A stretch of 64,000 bases of DNA from Bacteroidaceae bacterium (GTDB lineage: Bacteria; Bacteroidota; Bacteroidia; Bacteroidales; Bacteroidaceae): positions 124,001-188,000 of the forward strand of contig JAEESE010000001.1 of NCBI GenBank assembly GCA_016286165.1. Reading direction: 5' to 3'. The number at the start of each line of letters is the position of its first letter. The stretch's first letter is position 1. The position numbers and the translations under genes are program-made. The notes beneath the pieces are model-generated. The model did no database searches and had not been told where the DNA came from. It saw only the letters and a program-made list of their open reading frames with translations. Of this stretch, positions 45,118 to 54,295 are shown one piece after another.

Positions 45118-45969
45118 TTAAAGAATCATCTTCTCGATAGGCATAACGAGGATTCCCTGGGCGCCCAAAGCCTTGAGTTGGGATATGACTTCCCAAAAGC
45201 GCTTTTCATCAATAACGGTATGGAGGCTATTCCAACCGGGCGTGGCAAGAGGCATCACAGTAGGACTCTTTGCTCCTGGAAGCACGGCGATGACATCTTC
45301 GAGACGCTCAGAAGGCACATTCATAAGAACATATTTCTTATCCTCGGCTGCCTTAACTGCCTCAATACGGAAAAGCAGTTCGTCGAGCGTGGCACGTTTT
45401 TCCTCTGAGAGAGCCTTATCTGCTATGAGCAAAGCCTCACTCTGCATCACCACTTCAACTTCACGCAGGTTGTTGCTTACGAGCGTGGAACCAGATGAGA
45501 CAATATCGAAGATGGCGTCGGAAAGTCCGATGCCCGGGCTTATCTCAACCGAACCCGTTATTACGTGAACATCGGCTGTGACGCCCTTCTCGGCAAAAAA
45601 GCGTTGAAGGATTCGCGGATAACTCGTAGCCACCTTTCGGCCATTGAACCAAGCGAGACCTGGATAGTCAACTCCCTTGGGGATTGCAAGCGACAGACGG
45701 CAGCGGCTGAAGCCAAGTCGGCGTGCAACGTCAACATCAGCAGCCTTCTCGGTAAGCTCGTTCTCGCCAACAATACCAAGGTCGGCAACGCCTGTGGCTA
45801 CACTTTGGGGTATATCATCGTCGCGAAGGTAAAGTACTTCAATGGGGAAGTTTGATGCCTCTACAAGCAGAGTTCTTCTGCTTGATGGAATCTTTATGCC
45901 AGCTTCAGAGAGTAGTTTCATTGTATCCTCATAAAGACGGCCTTTGGATTGAACTGCAATACGTAGCAT
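45118..45969 (-). CDS. hisG: ATP phosphoribosyltransferase, long form
   Basis: A 283-residue protein of the long (HisGL) class: catalytic lobes with MLRIAVQSKGRLYEDTMKLL and a PRPP loop DIVSSGSTLVSN, then a C-terminal regulatory ACT-like domain (about 205-283, ending GAQGILVMPIEKM) that binds histidine. It starts histidine synthesis. No other his gene is adjacent, so it is apart from its usual operon in this window. Confidence 0.94.
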   Translation of the reverse strand: MLRIAVQSKGRLYEDTMKLLSEAGIKIPSSRRTLLVEASNFPIEVLYLRDDDIPQSVATGVADLGIVGENELTEKAADVDVARRLGFSRCRLSLAIPKGVDYPGLAWFNGRKVATSYPRILQRFFAEKGVTADVHVITGSVEISPGIGLSDAIFDIVSSGSTLVSNNLREVEVVMQSEALLIADKALSEEKRATLDELLFRIEAVKAAEDKKYVLMNVPSERLEDVIAVLPGAKSPTVMPLATPGWNSLHTVIDEKRFWEVISQLKALGAQGILVMPIEKMIL

Positions 45970-46018
45970 TTTTTTCAGACGGGCAAGCCCCGTGGATTAA
46001 ATATCAATAATTCAATGT

Positions 46019-46999
46019 TTAAATACTATAGATAAGCCAACCGAGATATACGAGATAGCAGGCTACAAGGATGAAGCCTTCACCCCGAGTGATACGGTGA
46101 CGTGTGCGGCTGAATAGCCAGAATAGGAGGGCTGAAGCCAACAGCACGGAGAAATCAACCCACGTGATACCTTCGACGGGCAAGGGGCGTATTAGCGAGC
46201 AAGCTCCGAGGATCCAGAAGATATTGAAGAGGTTGCTGCCAATTACATTGCCAATAGCCATACCGCTCTGTCCCTTGCGGGCTGCTATAACGCTCGTTGC
46301 CAATTCAGGCAGGGAAGTTCCGCCAGCCACCAACGTAAGACCTATTATGGCATCACTCACGCCCAAGCTACGCGCTAATCCGGAAGCGCCCTCGACAAAG
46401 AGCTCGCCTCCGCCAATAAGCGCTGCAAGACCGAAGATGATGAACACAACCATCTTCCAAACGGGCATCGGTGCCTTATTGTCAGATGTTTCACCTTCGT
46501 TCTGCTCTGGCGGCACCACCACCTTATTCATAGCCAGTTTGATGGTAGAATACATGAAAATGGAGAAGAAGGCGAGCAATACCAGGCCATCACCGCGGCC
46601 GATAGTATCTGCTGAGGAAGAGCCCCCCAATAGGCTATCGCATGCAACAGCAAAGAGTGCGACGCTGGCAAGAATGACAAATGGAATATCCTTGACTATC
46701 GTGGAGTGGGGTATTGCTATGGTTCCGACAAGAGCCGTACAGCCCACAATCGCCAGCGTGTTGAAGAGGTTGCTGCCAACTATGTTTCCTACGCTCATAG
46801 CAGGGCTACCGTTGATGCTGGCTAAAAGACTGACGACGAACTCGGGGAGAGACGTGCCGAAGGCAACTATCGTCAGGCCGATGACCATTTCGGAAATAGA
46901 GAACCGCCGCGCTACACCTACGGAACCGTCAGTAAGCTTATCGGCTCCGAAAAGCACCAAAGCGGCGCCTAAAATAACAAAAAGAATATCGAGAATCAT
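46019..46999 (-). CDS. K+-independent Na+/Ca2+ exchanger family (YrbG/CaCA)
   Basis: A 326-residue membrane protein with ten or so hydrophobic helices and the two inverted alpha repeats of the Ca2+/cation antiporter family: GLTIVAFGTSLPE with GNIVGSNLFN, and GLTLVAGGTSLPEL with GNVIGSNLFN. It probably exports calcium in exchange for sodium or protons. It precedes hisG by 49 bp on the same strand, which may be chance. Confidence 0.92.
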   Translation of the reverse strand: MILDILFVILGAALVLFGADKLTDGSVGVARRFSISEMVIGLTIVAFGTSLPEFVVSLLASINGSPAMSVGNIVGSNLFNTLAIVGCTALVGTIAIPHSTIVKDIPFVILASVALFAVACDSLLGGSSSADTIGRGDGLVLLAFFSIFMYSTIKLAMNKVVVPPEQNEGETSDNKAPMPVWKMVVFIIFGLAALIGGGELFVEGASGLARSLGVSDAIIGLTLVAGGTSLPELATSVIAARKGQSGMAIGNVIGSNLFNIFWILGACSLIRPLPVEGITWVDFSVLLASALLFWLFSRTRHRITRGEGFILVACYLVYLGWLIYSI

Positions 47000-47075
47000 A
47001 AAAAGATGTCTAGTAAAGACCTTTTGTCGGAATTAAATTGTATTTTCGCAACGTAAATAAATGAATTAACTAATT

Positions 47076-47279
47076 ATGGCAATAAAGAACATCGAGCGGG
47101 AATTCGTGCAATGTATAAGATGCAAGCATGGCAAGTATATGCAATGGTTTGAGAACCCTGTGGTTGCGTTATGCGATATAAACAATGATCGACAGGTTGC
47201 AGAGGCTAAACGTCAATGTAAATGGTTTGAAGCCTCGGCAGAAGAGCCCGTTATTGAGCATTTTGACTCTTATTCCTAA
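47076..47279 (+). CDS. small cysteine-containing protein, function unknown
   Basis: A 67-residue protein with CIRCKHGKYMQWF near the start and two further Cys (at ALCDIN and RQCKWF), suggestive of a four-Cys metal site. A TATTTTCG box 27 bp upstream of the ATG is one base off the -7 consensus. Its stop overlaps the stop of the converging YycJ gene by 4 bp. Conservation would decide whether it is real. Confidence 0.6.
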   Translation: MAIKNIEREFVQCIRCKHGKYMQWFENPVVALCDINNDRQVAEAKRQCKWFEASAEEPVIEHFDSYS

Positions 47280-48079
47280 TCCAGCTCATAGACCTCGCTT
47301 GGCACGATTCGGCGCAGCACATCGACCTTGAAGTCCACTCCGGGCACAATACCATAGCTGCGCAAGATTGAGTCGACAGTTTTGCGGGCTAACTCGGGAT
47401 GGTTGTTCTCCTCGCTCAGATGGCATAGCCATACATGCTTGAGCACCGGACTCGATGAGTTGGCAAGCAGTTCGCCGGCCTCAGTATTGCTAAGATGGCC
47501 TGTGGGGCCGCTTATACGCCCTTTGAGGTGGGCAGGATAAGGGCCGGCCATAAGCATCTCTGAATCGTGGTTGCTTTCAAGCACGAGATAATTGGCCTCC
47601 GAGACTTCTTCTTTCACACGTTCGGTGACGTGGCCTATATCGGTAATCAGACAGAAGCGTATTCCTCTTGTCTCAATTCGGAAACCTACGCAGTCGTTGC
47701 TGTCGTGGGGCACGTCGAAAGGTGTGATGTGGAAAGGCCCGATATCGAACACCTGGTCTTTCTCGATAAAGCGTTTGTCGTCCTCGGCAAGCCTTGGCGA
47801 CACGCAATAGTTGCGGGCAACCCCCGTATGCACCATCTGTGTGGCATAAATGGGGATGTGAAAATCGGCAGCAAGTTTTCCTACAGCTTTGATGTGGTCG
47901 GCATGATCGTGCGTAATCAGCACGGCAGCAATGTCCTTTGCCTGAAAGCCAAAGGCTTGCAAATGTCGTTTGAGAGTGCGAATACCTATGCCTGCATCGA
48001 TAAGAATTGTAACGCCTTCTGCATTGAGCAGATAGCAATTACCGCTGCTGCCGCTACCTAAGCAAATATACTTCAGCAT
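47276..48079 (-). CDS. YycJ/WalJ-type MBL-fold hydrolase
   Basis: A 267-residue protein with LGSGSSGNCYLL at the start and the metallo-beta-lactamase motif HDHADH (57-62). YycJ proteins are MBL hydrolases linked to cell-wall regulation or DNA repair in Firmicutes. The residue context (THDHADHIKAVGKLA) is intact. It has a -7 box at 48103-48110. Confidence 0.88.
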   Translation of the reverse strand: MLKYICLGSGSSGNCYLLNAEGVTILIDAGIGIRTLKRHLQAFGFQAKDIAAVLITHDHADHIKAVGKLAADFHIPIYATQMVHTGVARNYCVSPRLAEDDKRFIEKDQVFDIGPFHITPFDVPHDSNDCVGFRIETRGIRFCLITDIGHVTERVKEEVSEANYLVLESNHDSEMLMAGPYPAHLKGRISGPTGHLSNTEAGELLANSSSPVLKHVWLCHLSEENNHPELARKTVDSILRSYGIVPGVDFKVDVLRRIVPSEVYELD

Positions 48080-48102
48080 GGCAATGTGTTTAAATTCTGC
48101 GG

Positions 48103-48110
48103 CAAAGGTA
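48103..48110 (-). promoter_or_regulatory. -7 promoter box of the YycJ gene
   Basis: On the minus strand it reads TACCTTTG. Leader about 20 nt. Confidence 0.65.
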
Positions 48111-48173
48111 ACAAAAATATCTTAGATAGCGACCAAAAAAGATGATTTTTTGGGCTTTTTGCGAGAGAAGATA

Positions 48174-50498
48174 TCAGAAAGGCATACCAACAGCAAAATG
48201 AAGTTGGAAATCGCGCCCAAATTTAGGATGAATTATAGGATAATGAAAGCGCCCGCTCTCGTGTGCCGGATTGATTGCTTTCATACCGCCGTCAAGGCGC
48301 AGAATGAAGTAGCTGAAATTAAGACGCAAGCCAAGGCCATAGGCCACGGCAATCTGTTTCCAGAAAGTGTCGAAACGAAACTGCCCGCCCGGCTGCTCTG
48401 GATAATCGCGGAAGGTCCATATATTACCTGCATCAACAAAGGCTGCGCCGTCAATCTTCCAGAACAGATGCGTGCGCCATTCTGCGCTGAGGTCAAGTTT
48501 GAGGTCGCCCGTCTGTCGGATAAAATCCACACGCCCGTCAGAACCTGAATAGCTGCCAGGCCCAAGTCCACGAACGCTCCAGCCTCGGACGCTATTGGCA
48601 CCACCTGAGAAATAACGCTTTTCATATGGCAGAACCTTGGAATTGGCATAAGGGAAAGCGGCACCAAGTGCAGCATGCAAAGCCAATGAGTTGCGGTCGT
48701 CAATACGGAAGCTTTGAGCGAAATCGAAATCGAACTTCACATATTGGGCATAAGCGATATTGAAAAGCGTATAGGCGTCGCGCGACTCCGAGTGCTGCAT
48801 ACTAAGCCCTTTCGACAAAGCATACAACAAGTTGCCGGCCGTTTCTATGCCCAATCGAACGCTGTAGGCATTCTGTCCATAAGCCGTGTTTTGCGCCGTG
48901 TATGGAATGCTTGTGAAATGGAAATTATACCCCCAGCGCATGATGAACAGATTCTCGTAGTTGTAGCGCAGCACAGCGTTGCGATTACCGTTGTCTATCA
49001 GGTACTCGTTCTTGAAAGTTTCTGATATCCAAGGCATAAAGACATAGTCGAGGTCTATGAGGTCTACGCGATGCTGCAGCTGTTGGTTCATGCGGTTCCA
49101 GCGATAGCGCCAGGCTGCCGTGAGCACTCGGCGGTGGAACTCAGGCCTGTCCTGCGAGTCAAACATCAACGACGCTATGCTCTGTGCCTTGGCCGAGCGG
49201 CGGAAACTGCGGTTGAGGAACGGGAACATAAACTCAGGAAAGTTCAGGTCAGCCTGCAGGCTATATTCTATATAGTTTTGGTCACTATAGCCCTCTAATC
49301 CTTTCACGGCCTCGAAGGCGCCACGGGCTTTCAGTCCCAACAGGGCAGAACGGCGGAAGAGGTTGCGGTTTTGGTACCCCAAGCTAACTGCCGCTCCAAA
49401 GTCGCCAGCGGTATTAGTCCCTTCGAGGGCTGCCGACAGAGCGTGCTTTTTGGCGGTCATAATACTCACCACGGCATCAAGCGAATCGGTAGAATTTTCT
49501 ACCGGCTCCATGCCTACATTTGCTCCGAGCACGGCCGACAGCTGGGATATATTTGAATAAGTCGTCTGGACGTCAGGCTCACTATAGAGTTCATCGGGCT
49601 GCATTTCTGTCTTGGCAATGAGAAATGAGGGCCGCAGCGACAAACGCCGTTTATGCACGAAGCGGTAGTTGTCAGCCATTGTGTCTACGTGCATAGAATC
49701 AGAATTAGCAGATGCTAAGTCTGTATCAATCAAGTAACTGATATTACGCAGATGATAACGTGGATGAGCCACGAGGCTGTCGCCTTGCCGCTCACGATAA
49801 AGAGGTATCTTCAACGTTAGGTTTACAAGATTATTGTAAACATTTGTATCAGCCTCGAAATGGATATAACTCTTACTGAAACGATAATAACCTTGGCTTT
49901 GCAGCAGCGAGGTGATACGGGTGCGCTCAAGATTCAACTTATTGATATCAAGGGGCATACCAGGGCGCAGCAAAGAACGGACTTCCTCTGCGCTGACTAT
50001 GGAATCAACTTGTGGGTCATCAATCTGCTTGCTTATCTTATCTACAAAGTAACATGTGCCAGCCTCTATGCTATATGCCAGTTTACGTTTGCGGTGGCGA
50101 TCCTTATGATTGGCGCCCACGGTGGCTTTCAAGTAACCGAGGTTCCGCACGGCTGCCTCGATGTTTGCCCGGCTACGCTCGGTCTGAAGGCTGTCGTAGA
50201 CTACGGGTGCCTCGCCTATTCGCCTGAAGAAACGATTGACACGGCGGGTACTATCCGTTCCACTTATACAATACACACCCAAAGGCACCTTGAACAGACT
50301 GAACCAGCGCGAATTAGGGTGCTGGCGCACAAAACCCTCAATCTGCGAAACGGATATCTTGGGATCGTCGGTATGAATCGCAACGCCATCGAGCAGGTAC
50401 TCATCCGAGCGCAGGAAACGCTCGGGAGCACATGCCGCAAGCAACAGTCCGCCCATGCAGACTGCCATTATCAAACGTATGATGCGATTCGTGAACAA
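48174..50498 (-). CDS. Omp85-family (BamA/TamA-like) outer-membrane lipoprotein
   Basis: A 774-residue protein with a lipoprotein signal (MGGLLLAACAPE). The first 300 residues hold POTRA-like repeats (LNLERTRITSLLQSQGYYRFSKS); the rest is a beta-barrel with the Omp85 hallmark GGANSVRGWSVRGLGPGSY and a terminal Phe. It should insert or export proteins across the outer membrane. The frame starts at a TTG at 50498 or at an ATG at 50468; the TTG start gives a basic n-region and is preferred. It follows trmH by 19 bp. Confidence 0.88.
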   Translation of the reverse strand: MFTNRIIRLIMAVCMGGLLLAACAPERFLRSDEYLLDGVAIHTDDPKISVSQIEGFVRQHPNSRWFSLFKVPLGVYCISGTDSTRRVNRFFRRIGEAPVVYDSLQTERSRANIEAAVRNLGYLKATVGANHKDRHRKRKLAYSIEAGTCYFVDKISKQIDDPQVDSIVSAEEVRSLLRPGMPLDINKLNLERTRITSLLQSQGYYRFSKSYIHFEADTNVYNNLVNLTLKIPLYRERQGDSLVAHPRYHLRNISYLIDTDLASANSDSMHVDTMADNYRFVHKRRLSLRPSFLIAKTEMQPDELYSEPDVQTTYSNISQLSAVLGANVGMEPVENSTDSLDAVVSIMTAKKHALSAALEGTNTAGDFGAAVSLGYQNRNLFRRSALLGLKARGAFEAVKGLEGYSDQNYIEYSLQADLNFPEFMFPFLNRSFRRSAKAQSIASLMFDSQDRPEFHRRVLTAAWRYRWNRMNQQLQHRVDLIDLDYVFMPWISETFKNEYLIDNGNRNAVLRYNYENLFIMRWGYNFHFTSIPYTAQNTAYGQNAYSVRLGIETAGNLLYALSKGLSMQHSESRDAYTLFNIAYAQYVKFDFDFAQSFRIDDRNSLALHAALGAAFPYANSKVLPYEKRYFSGGANSVRGWSVRGLGPGSYSGSDGRVDFIRQTGDLKLDLSAEWRTHLFWKIDGAAFVDAGNIWTFRDYPEQPGGQFRFDTFWKQIAVAYGLGLRLNFSYFILRLDGGMKAINPAHESGRFHYPIIHPKFGRDFQLHFAVGMPF

Positions 50499-50517
50499 GG
50501 TTTTATGAAATGAGTTG

Positions 50518-51315
50518 TTACATCACCCGCCTGCGGAATTCCGAAAGCACGATGCCTGTAGCCATTGCCACATTAAGGCTCTCGGTGGTCGCACGACCGG
50601 GTGGATAGTTGGGAATGAACAGGTTATGCGAGCATATGGCTGCCACTTCGGGGCTTACGCCATTGCCTTCGTTGCCCATAACCACAACGGCGTCGCCGCT
50701 GAGCTCCTGCGCCCACAGCGATTGTCCGTCGAGCGAAGTGCCATAGACATTCATCGATGCCGGCAACTGGCCAAGGAAAGAAGGTAGATTAATATAATGT
50801 ACCCGCACGCGTGCGAGACCGCCCATCGACGCTTGCACCACCTTGGGATTCCACACGTCGGCGGTGGTTTGCGAGCACCAAATATGCTCCACTCCGAACC
50901 AGTCGGCCAAACGGATTATGGTGCCCAGGTTGCCTGGATCTTGCACCTCGTCGAGAGCGATATGCAAACCTTTGAGGCTCTGGGGCTCGGGCATTTTATC
51001 GTCAGGAATCTCGAAGATAGCGAGCACTTGGTTAGGGGTTTGCTGTAGGCTCACTCGTTCAAGTTCTGCTTGAGTCAACGGCTCTATCTTGGTATCTTTC
51101 AGTCGGTTATCCATCCCTCTCCCCTGCCCTGCCGCAAAGGATGTATCATCGTTGGCGGCAAGCCAATCAGCAGTAGCCATAAGTGCCCGACAACGGAAAT
51201 GACCGAGGAGCTCGCCAACGAGGCGCGGTCCCTCGGCCACGAAACAACTTTCGCGCTTACGCCCCTTTCGGGTGTCGAGCGAACGCACGAGTTGTATTGT
51301 TGCCTTAGTCAACAT
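50518..51315 (-). CDS. SpoU/TrmH family RNA 2'-O-methyltransferase
   Basis: A 265-residue protein with an N-terminal substrate-binding region and the SPOUT knot motifs LDEVQDPGNLGTIIRLADWFG (Asn in GNLG), VVMGNEGNGVS and IPNYPPGRATTESLNVAMA. It methylates ribose in tRNA or rRNA; target unknown. It overlaps the end of the crp-like gene by 11 bp and precedes the Omp85 gene. Confidence 0.93.
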   Translation of the reverse strand: MLTKATIQLVRSLDTRKGRKRESCFVAEGPRLVGELLGHFRCRALMATADWLAANDDTSFAAGQGRGMDNRLKDTKIEPLTQAELERVSLQQTPNQVLAIFEIPDDKMPEPQSLKGLHIALDEVQDPGNLGTIIRLADWFGVEHIWCSQTTADVWNPKVVQASMGGLARVRVHYINLPSFLGQLPASMNVYGTSLDGQSLWAQELSGDAVVVMGNEGNGVSPEVAAICSHNLFIPNYPPGRATTESLNVAMATGIVLSEFRRRVM

Positions 51316-51886
51316 GTGAAGAGCGGACGCGGCTAAGCGTCTCGGGCGTCATCTGTAAGAACGAGGCCACATGGACCATAGGTGCGCGCAGCACTATCTC
51401 TGGCTTGGTCTTCAGCAGCCTGACATACCGCTCGGTAGCGTTCTCGAAGCGCTGACTATCGGCATGCTCCTGCGATGAGATGAGCGCGTGTTCAAGTATC
51501 TTGCGGTAGAGGTGCTCCATCTCCTTGTCGGTTTCCACCAGCTCAAGAAAGCGGTCGTGCGGAATTCCCCACAGGCGCGAAGCCTCCAACGCTTCCACCA
51601 TCAGCAGCGAAGGCTCCTGCTTGAGGAAACTCTCAATGCAGATTACGATACGGCCTTCGTATGAGAAATGCTCGGTTACGTCGCGGCCGTTCTTGTAGTA
51701 GAACTGCCGAACCATCCCTTTTTCCACATAATACATATGGCTGCATACCTCTCCTTCCTGGAGTATGCGATCGCCTTTTGCCATCTTAAAAGGCACAAGT
51801 ATGCCGGCCAAGGTGGTTATTCCCTGCGTGCTCAACGTGCAATAGCGCCTCGCTATCTCACGTGCAATGTCCCTTCGTTTGTCCAT
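51305..51886 (-). CDS. Crp/Fnr family transcriptional regulator
   Basis: A 193-residue protein with a cyclic-nucleotide-like beta-barrel (KGDRILQEGEVCSHMYYVEKGMVRQFY) and a C-terminal helix-turn-helix (HVASFLQMTPETLSRVR). No Cys cluster, so it is not an oxygen-sensing FNR. The ligand is unknown. It lies between lepA and trmH and overlaps the latter by 11 bp. Confidence 0.9.
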   Translation of the reverse strand: MDKRRDIAREIARRYCTLSTQGITTLAGILVPFKMAKGDRILQEGEVCSHMYYVEKGMVRQFYYKNGRDVTEHFSYEGRIVICIESFLKQEPSLLMVEALEASRLWGIPHDRFLELVETDKEMEHLYRKILEHALISSQEHADSQRFENATERYVRLLKTKPEIVLRAPMVHVASFLQMTPETLSRVRSSHVD

Positions 51887-51931
51887 AGATATAGTATTTG
51901 TCGTCGTAACTCTTTAACTCTTAAACTAAAC

Positions 51932-53716
51932 TTAATCCAACTTCAGCACCGCGAGGAAGGCCTTTTGCGGCACCTGGACGTTGCCGATTTGTTTCATTCG
52001 TTTCTTGCCTCGTTTCTGTTTCTCGAGCAGTTTGCGCTTTCGGCTTATGTCGCCGCCGTAGCACTTGGCCGTTACATCCTTACGTACTTGCTTTACAGTC
52101 TCACGGGCTATGATCTTGGCGCCTATGGCAGCCTGGATTGCGATGTCGAACTGCTGACGTGGCAACAGCTCCTTAAGCTTCTCGCACATACGACGGCCGA
52201 AGTCCACGGAGTTGTCTACATGCGTAAGCGTGCTCAGGGCATCCACGGGTTCGCCGTTGAGCAGGATGTCTAATTTCACGAGCTTCGACGGTCGGAATCC
52301 GCTTTGGTGGTAATCAAACGAGGCATAACCTTTGGATATGCTCTTCAGCTTGTCGTAGAAGTCAATCACTATCTCGCCCAGAGGCATAGCAAACTGTATC
52401 TCCACTCGGTTGCCGCTGATGAAGTCTTGTTTTATCAGTTCGCCGCGTTTGCCGAGGCAGAGCGTCATGATAGGCCCTATGAAATTAGACGTCGTGATGA
52501 CAGATGAATGGATGTAAGGCTCCTCGATATGGTCTATGAGCGTTGGCTCAGGCATGCCTGCGGGGTTATGAACCTCTGTCACCTGACCTTGTTTATCGTA
52601 TACGAGATAACTTACGTTAGGAACTGTGGTGATAACGTCCATATTGAACTCGCGGTCCAATCGTTCCTGCACAATCTCCATGTGCAGCAAGCCGAGGAAA
52701 CCGCAACGGAAGCCGAAACCGAGGGCTACCGACGACTCGGGCTGGAACGTCAGCGACGCGTCGTTCAGTTGCAGTTTTTCCAAAGAAGCGCGCAGGTTCT
52801 CATAGTCTTCTGTCTCGATGGGGTAAACGCCGGCAAACACCATGGGCTTCACTTCCTCGAAGCCCGCTATGGCTTCCACGTTGCCCAGGTCTTTGACATG
52901 CGTGATGGTGTCGCCCACCTTAACTTCGGTGGCTGTCTTTATGCCGCTCACTATATAGCCGACATCGCCACAATGCAGTTCCTGCCGCGGCACCATTTGC
53001 ATCTTCAGCACGCCTATTTCGTCGGCATTGTATTCCTTGCCGGTGTTGATGAACACCACGTTATCGCCCTTGCGGATACTGCCGTTGATTATCTTGAAGT
53101 ACGCGATAATGCCTCGGAACGAGTTGAAAACCGAGTCGAAGATCAGAGCCTGCAGCGGCGCGTTCTCATCGCCCTTGGGACATGGAATTCGGTCTACGAC
53201 GGCGTCGAGGATCTCGTCAACGCCCTGTCCTGTCTTGCCACTTGCACGTATGATGTCCTCGTGTTTGCAGCCAAGCAAATCCACTATCTCATCCTCCACT
53301 TCCTCAGGCATGGCATTCGGCATATCGCACTTGTTCACCACAGGGATTATCTCCAAGTCGTGGTCTATAGCCATGTAAAGGTTGGAAATGGTCTGAGCCT
53401 GAACGCCTTGTGTTGCGTCCACCACCAGCAAAGCTCCTTCACAGGCAGCAATTGAGCGGCTTACTTCATATGAGAAGTCCACGTGGCCCGGAGTGTCAAT
53501 CAGGTTCAGGATATACTTCTCGCCGTGGCGCTCGTATTCCATTTGTATGGCGTGACTCTTGATGGTGATGCCGCGCTCGCGCTCAAGGTCCATATCATCG
53601 AGCATCTGCCCTTCGGTCACTTGAATCGTGTTGGTGCGCTCCAGCAGTCGGTCTGCCAGAGTGCTCTTGCCGTGGTCGATATGGGCTATGATGCAGAAAT
53701 TACGGATGTGTTTCAT
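51932..53716 (-). CDS. lepA: elongation factor 4 (LepA)
   Basis: A 594-residue GTPase with G1 AHIDHGKST (11-19), [13 protein letters not shown] and the EF-G-like domains II, III and V followed by the LepA-specific C-terminal domain ([21 protein letters not shown]). It back-translocates stalled ribosomes. The start MKHIRNF matches the family start closely, so the ATG at 53716 is certain. The -7 box ends 5 bp before it, giving a leaderless transcript. It heads the lepA-crp-trmH-Omp85 run. Confidence 0.97.
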   Translation of the reverse strand: MKHIRNFCIIAHIDHGKSTLADRLLERTNTIQVTEGQMLDDMDLERERGITIKSHAIQMEYERHGEKYILNLIDTPGHVDFSYEVSRSIAACEGALLVVDATQGVQAQTISNLYMAIDHDLEIIPVVNKCDMPNAMPEEVEDEIVDLLGCKHEDIIRASGKTGQGVDEILDAVVDRIPCPKGDENAPLQALIFDSVFNSFRGIIAYFKIINGSIRKGDNVVFINTGKEYNADEIGVLKMQMVPRQELHCGDVGYIVSGIKTATEVKVGDTITHVKDLGNVEAIAGFEEVKPMVFAGVYPIETEDYENLRASLEKLQLNDASLTFQPESSVALGFGFRCGFLGLLHMEIVQERLDREFNMDVITTVPNVSYLVYDKQGQVTEVHNPAGMPEPTLIDHIEEPYIHSSVITTSNFIGPIMTLCLGKRGELIKQDFISGNRVEIQFAMPLGEIVIDFYDKLKSISKGYASFDYHQSGFRPSKLVKLDILLNGEPVDALSTLTHVDNSVDFGRRMCEKLKELLPRQQFDIAIQAAIGAKIIARETVKQVRKDVTAKCYGGDISRKRKLLEKQKRGKKRMKQIGNVQVPQKAFLAVLKLD

Positions 53717-53721
53717 GGGTG

Positions 53722-53729
53722 CAAAGTTA
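53722..53729 (-). promoter_or_regulatory. -7 promoter box of lepA (leaderless)
   Basis: On the minus strand it reads TAACTTTG; only five bases separate it from the ATG at 53716. Confidence 0.7.
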
Positions 53730-53958
53730 ATAAAAGATTAGGGATTTGGGATTAGAGAATAGGATTTTTTTTTCATTTCTCTGTATTTTAGATGTTCTAC
53801 AGGGCTCAAATTGCATAAAACAGGTACCTTTACAAAGGTAATAATGTAGAATTTGAAATACTAAACCTCCGAACAGGCCCGCTCACCAAAGTTCAATCAA
53901 CAACTTTTCATCACGAAAATAAGACATTTTTATCAAAAATTGACTTCAGACTTCAGCC

Positions 53959-53972
53959 GAAACATATGTTTC
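53959..53972. repeat. 14-bp perfect palindrome
   Basis: GAAACATATGTTTC reads the same on both strands. It lies 39 bp upstream of the first perfect family A palindrome. Confidence 0.75.
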
Positions 53973-53975
53973 AAC

Positions 53976-54054
53976 ACATACAGACGTACATCAAGATATG
54001 AACGTTCATAAAGCCATCTATGACCGTATGTATAGCAAGACACGACCGGTCGTG
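53976..54054. repeat. 22-bp tandem repeat, family A, four copies
   Basis: Units begin at 53976, 53998, 54020 and 54042 (the last partial). The second starts with the perfect palindrome ATGAACGTTCAT, the third with ATGACCGTATGT, and the fourth with the perfect palindrome ACGACCGGTCGT. The substitutions between the second and fourth are paired so that the dyad is kept. Confidence 0.9.
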
Positions 54055-54082
54055 AAAAAACAAGCTACTGGATTAATACGAA

Positions 54083-54234
54083 ATAAGGCCAGCCTAATCG
54101 CCAGATTATGCCAGCCTAATCGCCAGATTATGCCAGCCTAATTGCCTGATAAAGCCAACCTAATTGACGGATAAGGCCAACCTAATTGACGGATAAGGCC
54201 AGCTTAATTGCGGATAAGGCCAACCTAATTTTTA
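54083..54234. repeat. 22-bp tandem repeat, family B, about seven copies
   Basis: Units begin at 54083, 54105, 54127, 54149, 54171, 54193 and 54214; the sixth is 21 bp. The conserved part is GGCCAACCTAATTG with small changes. The same unit is at 30868-30956. Confidence 0.95.
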
Positions 54235-54295
54235 TGGAAGGTTTGCCCCAACAAGCTGAGGTTCACATGTATAATGGCCTCAACGATTCAAGCCA

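Larger units (their letters stand above)
53730..54295. other. gene-free interval holding repeat arrays
   Basis: About 570 bp between lepA and a lipoprotein gene. It contains a 14-bp palindrome, four family A units and seven family B units; no open frame of interest. The first part (53740-53950) is AT-rich and otherwise featureless. Confidence 0.7.

Noticed and set aside
54083..54234. CRISPR array
   Set aside because: The 22-bp units abut each other without unique spacers, and no cas genes are present.
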